From the NCBI RefSeq assembly GCF_036541405.1, contig NZ_JAZHFS010000002.1, positions 1 through 64,000 on the forward strand: 64,000 bases of DNA, read 5' to 3'. Below are positions 35,104 through 44,099 of the stretch, one piece after another. The position numbers were made by a program, and so were the translations under genes. The notes under the pieces were generated by a model. It saw only the letters and a program-made list of their open reading frames with translations, ran no database searches and was not told where the DNA came from. The stretch is from Clostridium_AD frigoriphilum. GTDB taxonomy: Bacteria; Bacillota; Clostridia; Clostridiales; Clostridiaceae. Numbering within the stretch: position 1 is the first letter of the stretch; the number at the start of each line of letters is the position of its first letter.

Positions 35104-35146
35104 AAATCTCAGTTTGCATACATAATGTATCAAATTGAGATTTTAT
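35104..35146 (+). terminator. Terminator after the aminotransferase gene
   Basis: AAATCTCA and TGAGATTT form the outer stem, with ATACAT/ATGTAT pairing inside, and end in a T-rich tail. The 200 bp between it and spo0A is AT-rich, with three TTTTTTAATA repeats near 35283-35310. Confidence 0.75.
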
Positions 35147-35316
35147 TATGAATTTATAAAATACAATTTGCTGTGTGGCAATATAATTAGTTATATGTTA
35201 ATATATAACTAATTATATTATAAATGTAGAAATAACATAAGAAATAGAAAGAGTCACTATCTATATTACTTAATTCGGTAATATTTTTTAATATTTTTTA
35301 ATATTTTTTTAAAATA

Positions 35317-35345
35317 AAAGGATTTACCAAATAATTGTAGAATTT
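35317..35345 (+). promoter_or_regulatory. Sigma-H-type promoter of spo0A
   Basis: AAAGGATTT (35317-35325), 11 bp, GTAGAATTT (35337-35345) matches the RnAGGAwWW-N11-RnnGAATww sigma-H consensus throughout. It is 45 bp from the spo0A start. spo0A is a classical sigma-H target, which supports the call. Confidence 0.8.
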
Positions 35346-35390
35346 ATAATTATTAGGATGTATAATTGATATGTAAAGGAGATTACGAAC

Positions 35391-36209
35391 ATGGAAGAGA
35401 AAAAAATAAATATAATTATTGTTGATGATAACAAGGAATTCTGTAATATTCTTAATGATTACTTACTAACGCAAAAGGATATAGTTGTTACTGGCATTGC
35501 ACAAAATGGAATAGAAGCAATAAAATTGATTGAGGAAAAGAAACCTGATCTAGTAGTACTTGATATAATTATGCCGATTCTTGATGGACTAGGAGTTTTA
35601 GAGAGGCTAAATACAATGGAGATCCAGCCAAGGCCTCGTATAATAATGTTATCAGCAGTTGGTCATGAAAAAATTACCCAAAGAGCTATATCACTTGGAG
35701 CAGATTATTATGTTATAAAACCTTTTGATATGGAAGTATTCGCTAATAGAATAAGACAAACGCTAAATGAAAATATATATAATGATGAAATACCGAAAAC
35801 GATTTCTTATGTTGATAACGATGAAATCAAAACCAATAGAAGTAAGCCGGTTGAAGTCGATATGATTGGTCAAATAACAAGCATTATTCATGAGATTGGA
35901 ATACCGGCTAATTTAAAAGGTTATATGTTTGTACGCGAAGCAATAAACATGGTAGTGAATGATATTGATCTTTTATCATCAGTTACAAAAGAATTATATC
36001 CATTAGTAGGCGAAAAATTTAATACTACTGCGAGTAGAGTAGAAAGAGCAATAAGACATGCAATAGAAGTTGCATGGAGTAGAGAGCAAGTAGAAACCAT
36101 AACCAATCTTTTTGGTTATACAATTAATAATGAAAAAGGCAAACCAACTAACTCTGAATTTATAGCGATGGTTGCTGATAAGTTAAGATTACAAAATAGG
36201 GTTAGCTAG
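35391..36209 (+). CDS. spo0A: Sporulation master regulator Spo0A
   Basis: 272 residues, the clostridial length. Receiver: IIIVDDNKEFCNILNDYL, phospho-Asp58 in LVVLDIIMPILDG, Lys in YYVIKPFDME. DNA-binding effector: HEIGIPANLKGYMFVREAI, TASRVERAIRHAIEVAWSR, NEKGKPTNSEFIAMVADKL. Expressed from a sigma-H-type promoter. In most clostridia spo0A follows recN and spoIVB, which are absent here: upstream is an aminotransferase with its own terminator. Either the locus is rearranged or this is an additional copy. Confidence 0.95.
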   Translation: MEEKKINIIIVDDNKEFCNILNDYLLTQKDIVVTGIAQNGIEAIKLIEEKKPDLVVLDIIMPILDGLGVLERLNTMEIQPRPRIIMLSAVGHEKITQRAISLGADYYVIKPFDMEVFANRIRQTLNENIYNDEIPKTISYVDNDEIKTNRSKPVEVDMIGQITSIIHEIGIPANLKGYMFVREAINMVVNDIDLLSSVTKELYPLVGEKFNTTASRVERAIRHAIEVAWSREQVETITNLFGYTINNEKGKPTNSEFIAMVADKLRLQNRVS

Positions 36210-36222
36210 TCTTAGTTATACC

Positions 36223-36272
36223 AATAGACTTTTTCTATTTATGAATATAAATAGAGGAGGTCTATTTTAATT
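36223..36272 (+). terminator. Hairpin/terminator after spo0A
   Basis: Outer arms AATAGAC (36223-36229) / GTCTATT (36260-36266) and inner arms CTATTTAT (36235-36242) / ATAAATAG (36247-36254), then TTTAATTT. The ATAAATAG-GGAGG-TCTATT side recurs at 37137-37157. The remaining gap to 36573 is AT-rich and I see nothing else in it. Confidence 0.6.
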
Positions 36273-36573
36273 TAAAAAATTAATTTCTTTATGATTGTCA
36301 TTTTCATTCACATTTAGACTTATTATGAATACATTAGTAGTGTAGAATATACATTATTTATGTTCTATGCAAACCCATTAATTAAACTTTTAAATTTATA
36401 ATGAAGGCAATTCAAACTATTAATCTGATTTAGTAGAACATATATCAACGTATAAGTCTTATGTTGAAAATATATTATAGTGATATATGTAGCTATAAAA
36501 TTCTTGATGACGAGATCAGTATTAGTAAGTAGTGTCTTAGTTTAAATTTATATATAAAAAGGAGTTTTATTAA

Positions 36574-36933
36574 ATGGGTAAAATTGAAAATTGTAGTAAG
36601 TGTTCATGTGAATTATGTAGTGTTATTAATGCAGACCCAGTAGATATGGAGAAACATGGTGCTAGATTACTAACTGTAAGAATAAGAGTAAACAATGTAT
36701 GTTTTGATAAAAAAGTAGCTGTTGCAGTTATAATATATGACAATTGCCACAGAATACTCGCATTTAGAGGTTTTATTACAGTAGTGTGTAAAGAAAATGA
36801 ATGTAGAGATGAATGTGGTACGATTGTAAGGAAATTAGTGTTTGTACTTCCAGATGATGATAGTAGTGACCCTGATGAAATTGAAGTTCGTACAGCGGCT
36901 AATTATATATATCCATGTGAGTCTAATTGTTAA
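36574..36933 (+). CDS. Small cysteine-rich protein of unknown function
   Basis: 119 residues behind AAAAGGAG. Eleven cysteines: an N-terminal cluster CSKCSCELC (residues 7-15), single cysteines in NNVCF, DNCHR, VVCKENECRDEC and a C-terminal CESNC. The body looks like a beta-sandwich (ARLLTVRIRVNNVCF, VAVAVIIYDNCHRILAFRG, RTAANYIYPC). No signal peptide. The cysteine pattern suggests metal binding or disulfide cross-linking, as in spore-coat proteins, but no family is recognised. The TAA overlaps the next ATG by one base. Confidence 0.65.
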   Translation: MGKIENCSKCSCELCSVINADPVDMEKHGARLLTVRIRVNNVCFDKKVAVAVIIYDNCHRILAFRGFITVVCKENECRDECGTIVRKLVFVLPDDDSSDPDEIEVRTAANYIYPCESNC

Positions 36934-37088
36934 TGGTGGCTCATAGACAAAATATAACTGTTGATCCAATAGTATATGAAGAATTTTGCAAGTATGCAAA
37001 AATGAAAGGTATGAAAATTTCTACATGGGTGGCTATGAAAATGAAAGAGGCAGTAGCGGAAGAGAAAGAACTTAAAAAAGAAAACTAA
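36933..37088 (+). CDS. Small ribbon-helix-helix-like protein
   Basis: 51 residues, starting at the ATG that shares a base with the preceding stop. HRQNITVDPIVYEEFCKYAK followed by KGMKISTWVAMKMKEAVAEE has the strand-helix-helix pattern of Arc/MetJ (CopG-like) DNA-binding proteins and antitoxins. It is translationally coupled to the Cys-rich gene, so it may regulate or accompany it. Too short for confident assignment, but the ORF, overlap and composition support a real gene. Confidence 0.6.
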   Translation: MVAHRQNITVDPIVYEEFCKYAKMKGMKISTWVAMKMKEAVAEEKELKKEN

Positions 37089-37126
37089 GGACATTTAAAA
37101 GTTATAGACCTTTCTATTTATTGGAT

Positions 37127-37168
37127 ATTTTATACCATAAATAGGGAGGTCTATTTATGGTATAAAAT
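37127..37168 (+). repeat. 18-bp perfect inverted repeat after the Cys-rich/RHH pair
   Basis: Left arm 37127-37144 (ATTTTATACC ATAAATAG) and right arm 37151-37168 are perfectly complementary with loop GGAGGT. It is preceded by TATAGACC...CTATTTAT, the same words as in the hairpin after spo0A. Probably a terminator, although no T-run follows the right arm. The 37169-37316 stretch holds only the next gene's leader. Confidence 0.65.
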
Positions 37169-37316
37169 CTAGTACATATATTACACTTATTGTTTTATAT
37201 TTGATCCAAAAACAAAGAATGAGGGGAAATCTGTCATTACAATTTAAGTAAAAAATGGTATAATTAAATAAATAATTATAAAAGGTTGAAGTGATTGATA
37301 TTAGGGGGAGATAGAA

Positions 37317-37820
37317 GTGTCAGTTTTAAACGCGAGTAATGTAGTGAAAATTTACAAAGGATTGGGTAAATCAAATTCTACGAAAGCTCTTAATGGTATT
37401 TGTCTTACAATCGAAAATGGTGAATTTGTTGCAATAATGGGACCCTCTGGTAGTGGAAAGACAACGCTCTTAAATATTCTAAGTGGGATAGATAAACTTA
37501 CATCTGGTGATATCGAAATCTCAGGGCAAAATATAAATGTAATGACAAAAGATGAATTAGCTCTCTTTAGACGTCGACATTTGGGTTTTGTTTTTCAAGA
37601 ATTTAATTTATTAGATAGCCTTACACTAAAAGAAAATGTCATGTTACCGATGATACTAGATGATAAAGAACCAGAAGATATTCAAAGTAAGACAGATGAA
37701 GTTATGGCGATGTTTAATATAGAAGACATTATGGAAAAATATCCATATACTGTTTCTGGGGGTCAACAACAAAGAACAGCTATAAGCAGAGCTATAATAA
37801 ATAATCCAGATAGTTTTTAA
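37317..37820 (+). pseudogene. Truncated ABC ATPase (BceA-like)
   Basis: 167 residues. Walker A GPSGSGKTTLLNILSG, Q-loop FVFQEFNLLDSL, signature YTVSGGQQQRTAISRA are present, but the frame ends at NNPDSF, exactly where Walker B (ILADEPTGNLD) should follow. The next bases already encode the first helix of the permease. A deletion has removed the last third of the ATPase and the permease start, so the protein cannot hydrolyse ATP. Originally a bacitracin-type (BceA/YtsC/VraD) exporter ATPase. Confidence 0.85.
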
Positions 37821-39605
37821 AATTTTTAAAGCTAATTTGAGAAGATATTTGCTGTTTTTTTTATGCAACAGCTTTTCAATAATGGTTTTCTTTACATATG
37901 CTACAATTTATACAAACAAAAAGTTTATGAATCCGTCTAATATTAATTATTCTATTACAGGTAATATGGTAGCTCCTGGAGTAATGGTTATGCTTTTTTC
38001 GGCATTTTTTATATTTTATGCTCAGAATTCTTTTATCAAATTTAGAAAAAAAGAATTTGGACTTTTTATGGTGTTAGGCATGACAAATAAGAATATACAG
38101 AGAATGATGATTATAGAAAATGGTTTAATTGCAATTTTTTCTTCACAGCTATTTACTTACTTGTAATAATAAAAGGACTTATAGAATCTTTTAGGTATGA
38201 GATAATAAATCTTTTAAAATCCACTAGAAAACAAGATAACAACTTTCTAAATAGTCCAATCTGGAGTGTAATTGGAATTATCCTAATAGTAATAGCTTGC
38301 TGTGATATGATAATTAATAACAGCGTGGAAAATTCATCAGTATCATTACGAAGTTTGGCAGGATGTTTTTTAGGGATTTACCTTTTGATTTCTAGTATGG
38401 CTTGGCTTTTTTCGAAGGTAACTAATTATTTTCACTATAAGAGTTATAAAAACATTTTATTTATAGCTAATATGAAACACACTTTGGGTCAATCAAAGAA
38501 AATCCTCTTTATAATAACTTTGTTTGTTAGCATGACAATATTTATGAGTACTATAGCAGTAATATTAATATCGGATTCTAAGAGAATATCCACTGCGTAC
38601 AATCCATATGACATAGGATATGCAGAGATTTTTGAAAAAAACAAGATCACAGTTCCTCAACTTGATAATATTTTAAATAAGTCTAAGACTGCATTGACTT
38701 CTTTAAAAACAATAGATTTTATATCAAAACCATACATAACAATATTATCTGATGAAAATATGAATACGAATTTGGGAACACAGTTAAAAGTTGAAAAAGG
38801 ATGTTTTATATCACTATTCCAAATAGTGAAAGACGATGGGTATGAACATGACACTACTGCAATTAGTAGTCTTGTTATACCAATAAAGGGTACTAATAAT
38901 ACATATAAACCTGGAGGGAAAATTACGAAAGTACTATTTAACAACATTCCAATACTGAGTAATGGGCATTATGTTATCCTTAATAATAATGACTTCCAAA
39001 ACATAAAAACTGCTTCTAAAAAAGAAGAGGTAGGTAAAATTAAGCTTATGAATTTTAAGGATTGGTATAAAACTAAAGAGGTTTTAGATGAGCTAAAAAG
39101 CAATTTGGAGACACATAACAGAAAAAATAAAACTTATTTTGAAAATATAAATGATGATATTAAATGGTTTAAACCAGCATCAAGAATAGCTGATTATTTG
39201 GATGAGAAGCAATCAGGGGCGTATTCATTGTTTTTGTGTAGTTTTGTCGGGATACTTTTTTTCCTATCGTCAGTGGTAATGTTGCATTTTAAACTTTTGA
39301 CAGAGTATGATAATGAAAAGATAAAATATAAAAAACTATATAAAATAGGAATCACTGACAACGAGGTAGCTAGACTTATTTCAAAAGAGTTAAAAGTGTT
39401 ATTTTTTGTGCCGTATATATTATCAATTTTTGTATCAGCTTTTTATAGTTACAACTTGCCAGTTAAACAAGGAGGTCAGATGGTTACTCTAATGTATTCT
39501 CTTATAATTAGTCTTATATATTTTTGCTTTCAAATAGTGTTTTATTTAGTTTATAATAAGATGTATGTAAAAAGATTAATTCATAATTTAGAAAAACAAA
39601 AATGA
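37816..39605 (+). pseudogene. Disrupted BceB-like ABC permease
   Basis: The reading frame begins at FKIFKANLRRYLLFFLCNS without a start or ribosome binding site (a TTG at 37837 is in frame) and stops at 38164-38166. Coding resumes in another frame: VIIKGLIESFRYEIINLLKS and on to 39605, with HTLGQSKKILFIITLFVSM, a large extracellular domain and a C-terminal FtsX-type membrane part (VVMLHFKLLTEYDNEK, YKIGITDNEVARLISKEL). The usual membrane segments 3-4 between these parts are missing, so there is an internal deletion as well as a frameshift. The 432-residue 3' ORF from 38307 is the largest remnant. Confidence 0.8.
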
Positions 39606-39606
39606 A

Positions 39607-39702
39607 CCTGATTTGCATTTTTTAATTAATAAATGCTCAGAAAAAGAAATTGGTGTTATTGAAGGAGTTGTAAAGCTGATTTTACCACATCTTGTAAGGT
39701 AA
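39607..39702 (+). pseudogene. XRE-type regulator, C-terminal fragment
   Basis: The frame PDLHFLINKCSEKEIGVIEG, VVKLILPHLVR and stop is the typical C-terminus of short helix-turn-helix (XRE) repressors of clostridia; the DNA-binding part is absent. It adjoins the decayed ABC permease and is another deletion remnant. The call is from sequence style only. Confidence 0.4.
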
Positions 39703-39790
39703 GAAATATAATGAATATTTTAATTATGGAATTTTTAAAAATTCTGTGCATATCATATAGTATAGCGTAGGAATAAAGTACGCGATAGTT

Positions 39791-39827
39791 AATAGCTGTT
39801 CTCTTTAAGAGAATGGCTATTTTTTAT
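39791..39827 (+). terminator. Terminator before sigG
   Basis: AATAGC-TG-TTCTCT / AGAGAA-TG-GCTATT stem with a short loop, then a run of T residues. The remaining gap to 40022 is AT-rich; I see no clear sigma-F/G promoter. Confidence 0.8.
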
Positions 39828-40022
39828 TATTAGTAATAAGAGGTATTAAATATTTATAAAAACTGCTACAAGTACTCAAATTAAAGGCATGAATAGCTGT
39901 GGGAAAAAAATTAAAGTGTTTAAGGGAAAATTTAAAAAATATTGTAGGGTTGTCTTTAGTATAATAAATAAATCTTAAGGACATAATTTAAAAGCAATTA
40001 CATTGAAGGGAATGATGACCTT

Positions 40023-40796
40023 ATGATATTTAATAAAGTAGAGATATGTGGGGTAAATACTTCAAAATTACCAAAATTAAAAGAAAAAGAAATGAAGGAG
40101 TTATTGTATAGGATACAAAATGGCGAGCCTGAGTGTAGAGATGTATTTATTGAAGGAAATTTAAGATTGGTTTTAAGTGTAATAAAGCGTTTTAATAATC
40201 GAGGAGAAAATGTAGATGATCTATTTCAAGTTGGCTGCATTGGTTTAATGAAATCTATTGATAATTTTAATTTAAGTCTAAATGTTAGGTTTTCAACATA
40301 TGCGGTTCCTATGATTATAGGGGAAATAAGAAGATATTTAAGAGATAATAACTCTGTAAGAGTTAGTAGGTCACTTCGGGATATTGCATACAGAGCATTG
40401 CAAGTTAGGGACAGATTGGTAAATGAGAACAATAAAGAGCCTACTGTAGAACAAATTGCGAAGGAGCTAGAATTACCAAGGGAGGATGTGGTATTTGCTT
40501 TAGATGCTATACAAGACCCTGTATCTTTGTTTCAACCAATATACCATGATGGTGGAGATGAAATTTATGTAATGGACCAAATAAAAGACACTAAAAACTT
40601 AGATGATAGTTGGCTTGAAAACATATCAATTAAGGATGGAATGAATAAATTAAAAGATAGAGAAAAATTAATATTAAATTTAAGATTTTTTGATGGGAAA
40701 ACCCAAATGGAAGTAGCTGATGAAATAGGTATTTCTCAAGCACAAGTGTCAAGACTAGAAAAGACTGCACTAAAACATATGAAAAAGTATGTTTAG
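40023..40796 (+). CDS. sigG: RNA polymerase sporulation sigma factor SigG
   Basis: 257 residues, the family length. N-terminal NKVEICGVNTSKLPKLKEKE is the SigG signature; region 2 has GNLRLVLSVIKRFNNRGENV, DDLFQVGCIGLMKSIDNF and FSTYAVPMIIGEIRRYLRDN; region 4 has KDREKLILNLRFFDGKTQME and ISQAQVSRLEKTALKHMKK. It directs late forespore transcription. In most clostridia it follows spoIIGA-sigE, which are not here; the upstream neighbour is ABC-transporter debris. It may be a relocated or extra copy. Confidence 0.93.
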   Translation: MIFNKVEICGVNTSKLPKLKEKEMKELLYRIQNGEPECRDVFIEGNLRLVLSVIKRFNNRGENVDDLFQVGCIGLMKSIDNFNLSLNVRFSTYAVPMIIGEIRRYLRDNNSVRVSRSLRDIAYRALQVRDRLVNENNKEPTVEQIAKELELPREDVVFALDAIQDPVSLFQPIYHDGGDEIYVMDQIKDTKNLDDSWLENISIKDGMNKLKDREKLILNLRFFDGKTQMEVADEIGISQAQVSRLEKTALKHMKKYV

Positions 40797-40861
40797 GGTC
40801 CCTCTACTAGGATCATTTTATACTTGTGGTTTAGAAATGTTAAAAGGTATTTAATTAAATT

Positions 40862-40915
40862 AGCACTTACAGGGAAACATGATTTAACTGTGTTTTTCTA
40901 TAGGTGCTTTTTATA
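40862..40915 (+). terminator. Terminator after sigG
   Basis: AGCAC...TTACAGGGAAACA pairs with TGTGTTTTTCTATAG...GTGCT, with small mismatches, followed by a T run. Confidence 0.6.
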
Positions 40916-40974
40916 TTATTTCTATTGAAAATCATACTATCTTAATGTTATAAAAAATTTGATTTTGTGCTGTC

Positions 40975-41181
40975 TTATAATTTTATTTGTGATAACATAG
41001 AATTACCGTCCTTATCTAACAATACAGTAATGTCTCCATTATAACCTTCTATATTTATAAAATAATTTGTTATTAAACCTGTATTTACAATTGATTTGCA
41101 ACGTACGGATATTTCATATTCATGATCATATATTGTTTTAGGCATTTTATTTTGACTCTCATTATTATTTTTATTAAACAT
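40975..41181 (-). CDS. DUF6440-like small protein
   Basis: 68 residues with a strong ribosome binding site (AGGAGGGG, minus strand). The C-terminal half NYFINIEGYNGDITVLLDKDG resembles the GYxGGLTxLLDKDG pattern of DUF6440 proteins, frequent in phages and mobile regions. No catalytic residues are evident. It probably has its own promoter in the 41182-41300 region, near the 34-bp palindrome. Confidence 0.6.
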   Translation of the reverse strand: MFNKNNNESQNKMPKTIYDHEYEISVRCKSIVNTGLITNYFINIEGYNGDITVLLDKDGNSMLSQIKL

Positions 41182-41292
41182 TTTCCCCTCCTATATTTAA
41201 GAACTCATATTATACAGTTATTGCCAAATACATAATTAGTCATTCATAAATCTTTATTTAGCTATGTTTTATTTATTTGATTTGAGGAATAT

Positions 41293-41326
41293 TTAATAGA
41301 ATACAGATATATCTGTATTCTATTAA
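41293..41326. repeat. 34-bp perfect palindrome
   Basis: TTAATAGAATACAGATA (41293-41309) is followed without spacer by its exact reverse complement (41310-41326). There is no T-run on either side. It lies in the 430-bp gap between the DUF6440-like gene and the CD1375-like gene; the rest of the gap is AT-rich with no other element I recognise. Confidence 0.85.
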
Positions 41327-41610
41327 TATTAATATATGCATTAATCATATATTGGTGTTTTTTACAAGTCCCCTAAAAAGAAAGTAATAACAAAAAATAA
41401 TTGTAATAAATGTATAAATTAATGAATTTTGTAAATAATATTATATAGAACATCGGATATAGTTATATGAGTAATATACTAGTGAAAACGTTTTTGAAAA
41501 TACTTTTAAATATTTATCTAATTAATAAAAAATCAAGTTAAGATAATATAACTTTAATAGATGTTTCATATTCAAGGGCCAAAAACTTAATAGTGAAAGG
41601 AGAAATAAAA

Positions 41611-41760
41611 ATGGTTGATATGTATTACAGACTTGTGAAAGCAGGCTTAAGAACAATTCAGAAAGTACCAGATCAGTTTAGAGATGATGTTATGACAAAT
41701 TTGGCGACATTAACATTGAACAAAAATGGCAAGGCGGATACCAATGAGAAATATAAATAG
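41611..41760 (+). CDS. CD1375-like small protein
   Basis: 49 residues behind GAAAGGAGAAATAAAA. MYYRLVKAGLRTIQKVPDQF, RDDVMTNLATLTLN matches the short CD1375 family (typically MxKMYYxLIxAGRRTxEQVP), which is encoded in phage tail regions. A stand-alone copy here, opposite another phage-type small protein, suggests a remnant of a prophage. It is followed by a strong terminator. Confidence 0.65.
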   Translation: MVDMYYRLVKAGLRTIQKVPDQFRDDVMTNLATLTLNKNGKADTNEKYK

Positions 41761-41761
41761 T

Positions 41762-41800
41762 AAATAGATAAAGACTTTAAATAGCCTTTATCTATTTTTT
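41762..41800. terminator. Bidirectional terminator beside helD
   Basis: AAATAGATAAAG (41762-41773) and CTTTATCTATTT (41786-41797) form a perfect 12-bp stem, continuing into T residues on the plus strand; it lies between convergent genes. Confidence 0.85.
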
Positions 41801-41809
41801 TATTATAAT

Positions 41810-44035
41810 TTAAAAAAAATCACTTTTTTCTCCGGTATAATAAATAACAAGTTGATGGAGTGCTCTTGTGCAAGCAACATATAAAAGATTCCTATCGAAT
41901 TCACTATTATAATTGTTTTTAGAAACATTGAAAACTAGTACTACATCAAATTCTAGACCTTTTGATATATAGGACGGAATAACTACGGTGCCCTTTATAA
42001 TTTCAGTGTCATCTATATTTAATAATTTAATGTTATCTAAACTAATTAATTCTTTTTCAATTATAAGTGCTTCTTGCTGCGTTTTACAAATAACTGCAAT
42101 AGATTCATAACCAAGACTTTCGTATTTGTGAATATCTAGTATGATAGCTTCATAAATAGACTTCTCATTATCTTTGAATACAATTATTGGTTCATCTTCA
42201 TGCCTATCAAATGAAACAAACTCTTCTTTGCTATTTAATATTTTTTGAGTAAATGAATTAATTTCAATTGAGGATCTAAAGCTTTTATTCATGGAAAGTT
42301 TTAGACTTTGTTTCTTATTAAGAATGTTTTCTAGATCATCATAAATAAATTTATTACCGTGCTTTTCAAGAGTTTGATTAAAGTCACCTAATATTGTAAA
42401 TTTAGCTCTAGCAAATAGAAGATTAAAAACTTCATATTGAAGGGGATAATAATCTTGAGCCTCATCAATGACAACCTGCTGTATATCTGGAAATTCCCGA
42501 TTACCATTAAGCTTAAGTTTAATATATAAAAGGGGTGCACAATCCTCATAATCAATATGGCCTTTATGGAGGCTTTCAGCGGTTTTTAATATCATTTGTT
42601 TAATTTCTTTTGGTAGTTCTAACCCTTTGGAAAGTTTAAAAAAAAGGCCGGATTTATTGAAAAGTAATTTATACAAATTTGCATAATCAACCTGCGTGTA
42701 CTTGTGAATATGGCTCATTAATACTTTAGCTTCTTTAATTGCCAATAATCTGCTAAAAGATTTTATCTCTAACTGGTGGTTAGTTCCATTTAGAACAATC
42801 TTTTGAATCTTTTGAAGCCTTGATTTTCTTAAAGGGTGAATTTTATTAAGCATCATACTTTCAATTCTTTTAAGTCGTTTTGATATTGGCATATCCATTT
42901 TACCGTTTAGGAAAAGATTATTTAGCTGTTGCTTTGTTTCAATAATTTTGCCATCATAATATAAGTCTTCAAAATTAGTCAAATTATGTTCATAATAATT
43001 GATTAGTCTATCTAAAATTATAACAAAAGTTTTTGAGCCTTTAAATTTAGTGTTCTCCATTTTTATATTTATGGATTGATTATTATTAATAATCAAAGAT
43101 TCAAGTTGCTCTTTCCTACTTTCAAATATAAATCTATTATCTAAGAAATCAATTATAATATTGTCAAAAGTAGTTTCTTCTACGTTATCTTCACCGAGTT
43201 CTGGTAAAACCCCGGAAATATATTTACTAAATACAGAACTTGGAGAAATTATAATAATATTATTAGAATGTAATTTTGATCCCATACCAACATAAAGCAA
43301 ATATGCAATTCTATGTAGTGCTATAGAAGTTTTACCACTTCCAGCCACGCCTTGCACAATTAAAAGTTCGTTTTCAGTATCGCGAATAATTATATCCTGC
43401 TGCTTTTGGATGGTTTCAACTATATTTTTCATTGTTGATGAAGAGTTATGGCTCAAAACTTCTTGCAGAATTTCATCATTAATTGTTACACTACTATCAA
43501 AAAAATATTGAAGTTTCGAGTCCTTAATTTTATATTGTCTTTTCATAATAACATCACCTGAAATTATTGAGAAGGGCGCTATATATGAGCCTTTGCCGAT
43601 TTCACATTGATAAAACATACTTGAAATAGGTGAGCGCCAATCATATATTAAAATTGAACTGGTATCCTTATCTATTAAATTATAAAGACCAATATAAATT
43701 TTATCTGTATCGTCATAACCATTTTCTTTAAAATCAAATCTTCCAAAATACGGTGAGTTTAAAATCTGTGTATATTTTTTTATGTGTTTAAGTGTTTTTT
43801 CGTAGCTATAATTTTGACTATCAACATCTGAAAGATGTTGAAGCATCTCTGGAATTTTATCAAAATCATTTGAAGAATGAGCAGATTCTTGCCACATATC
43901 TCTTCTTGAAGTAATGAGGTCTCTTTTTCTAAAGTTTATATCATATTCATCTTTTGCAAGTTCTTTTTTTAGAAAGTTAAGTGTATCATCAAGATATAGT
44001 GTTTCTTCTTTGTTAATTAGCTTATAATTACTCAT
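41810..44035 (-). CDS. helD: HelD-type RNA polymerase recycling ATPase
   Basis: 741 residues. N-terminal coiled coil (LDDTLNFLKKELAKDEYDI, RKRDLITSRRDMWQE) is the secondary-channel arm. YDWRSPISSMFYQCEIGKGS is a HelD-specific segment. Walker A GVAGSGKTSIALHRIAYLL at about residues 229-246, Walker B VVIDEAQDYYPLQYEV, and C-terminal superfamily 1 motifs (YISKGLEFDVVLVFN, LLYVACTRALHQLVIYY). HelD releases stalled RNA polymerase and can confer rifamycin tolerance. Ribosome binding site TAGGAGCG. Confidence 0.92.
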   Translation of the reverse strand: MSNYKLINKEETLYLDDTLNFLKKELAKDEYDINFRKRDLITSRRDMWQESAHSSNDFDKIPEMLQHLSDVDSQNYSYEKTLKHIKKYTQILNSPYFGRFDFKENGYDDTDKIYIGLYNLIDKDTSSILIYDWRSPISSMFYQCEIGKGSYIAPFSIISGDVIMKRQYKIKDSKLQYFFDSSVTINDEILQEVLSHNSSSTMKNIVETIQKQQDIIIRDTENELLIVQGVAGSGKTSIALHRIAYLLYVGMGSKLHSNNIIIISPSSVFSKYISGVLPELGEDNVEETTFDNIIIDFLDNRFIFESRKEQLESLIINNNQSINIKMENTKFKGSKTFVIILDRLINYYEHNLTNFEDLYYDGKIIETKQQLNNLFLNGKMDMPISKRLKRIESMMLNKIHPLRKSRLQKIQKIVLNGTNHQLEIKSFSRLLAIKEAKVLMSHIHKYTQVDYANLYKLLFNKSGLFFKLSKGLELPKEIKQMILKTAESLHKGHIDYEDCAPLLYIKLKLNGNREFPDIQQVVIDEAQDYYPLQYEVFNLLFARAKFTILGDFNQTLEKHGNKFIYDDLENILNKKQSLKLSMNKSFRSSIEINSFTQKILNSKEEFVSFDRHEDEPIIVFKDNEKSIYEAIILDIHKYESLGYESIAVICKTQQEALIIEKELISLDNIKLLNIDDTEIIKGTVVIPSYISKGLEFDVVLVFNVSKNNYNSEFDRNLLYVACTRALHQLVIYYTGEKSDFF

Positions 44036-44069
44036 TTTGCCACGCTCCTATTTATTTTTATAAAAACCA

Positions 44070-44099
44070 TTGACATTTGCGTTTGTTATGTGATATACT
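44070..44099 (+). promoter_or_regulatory. Promoter of the deoR leader
   Basis: TTGACA (44070-44075), 18 bp, TATACT (44094-44099). It would start a leader of about 240 nt ahead of the DeoR gene. Just downstream, TAAAGTATAAT/ATTATACTTA (about 44113-44132) is a dyad. Confidence 0.65.

Noticed and set aside
38307..39605. Treating the 432-residue ORF as an intact permease
   Set aside because: It lacks the N-terminal membrane segments, which are encoded in another frame just upstream, and its ATPase partner is truncated.
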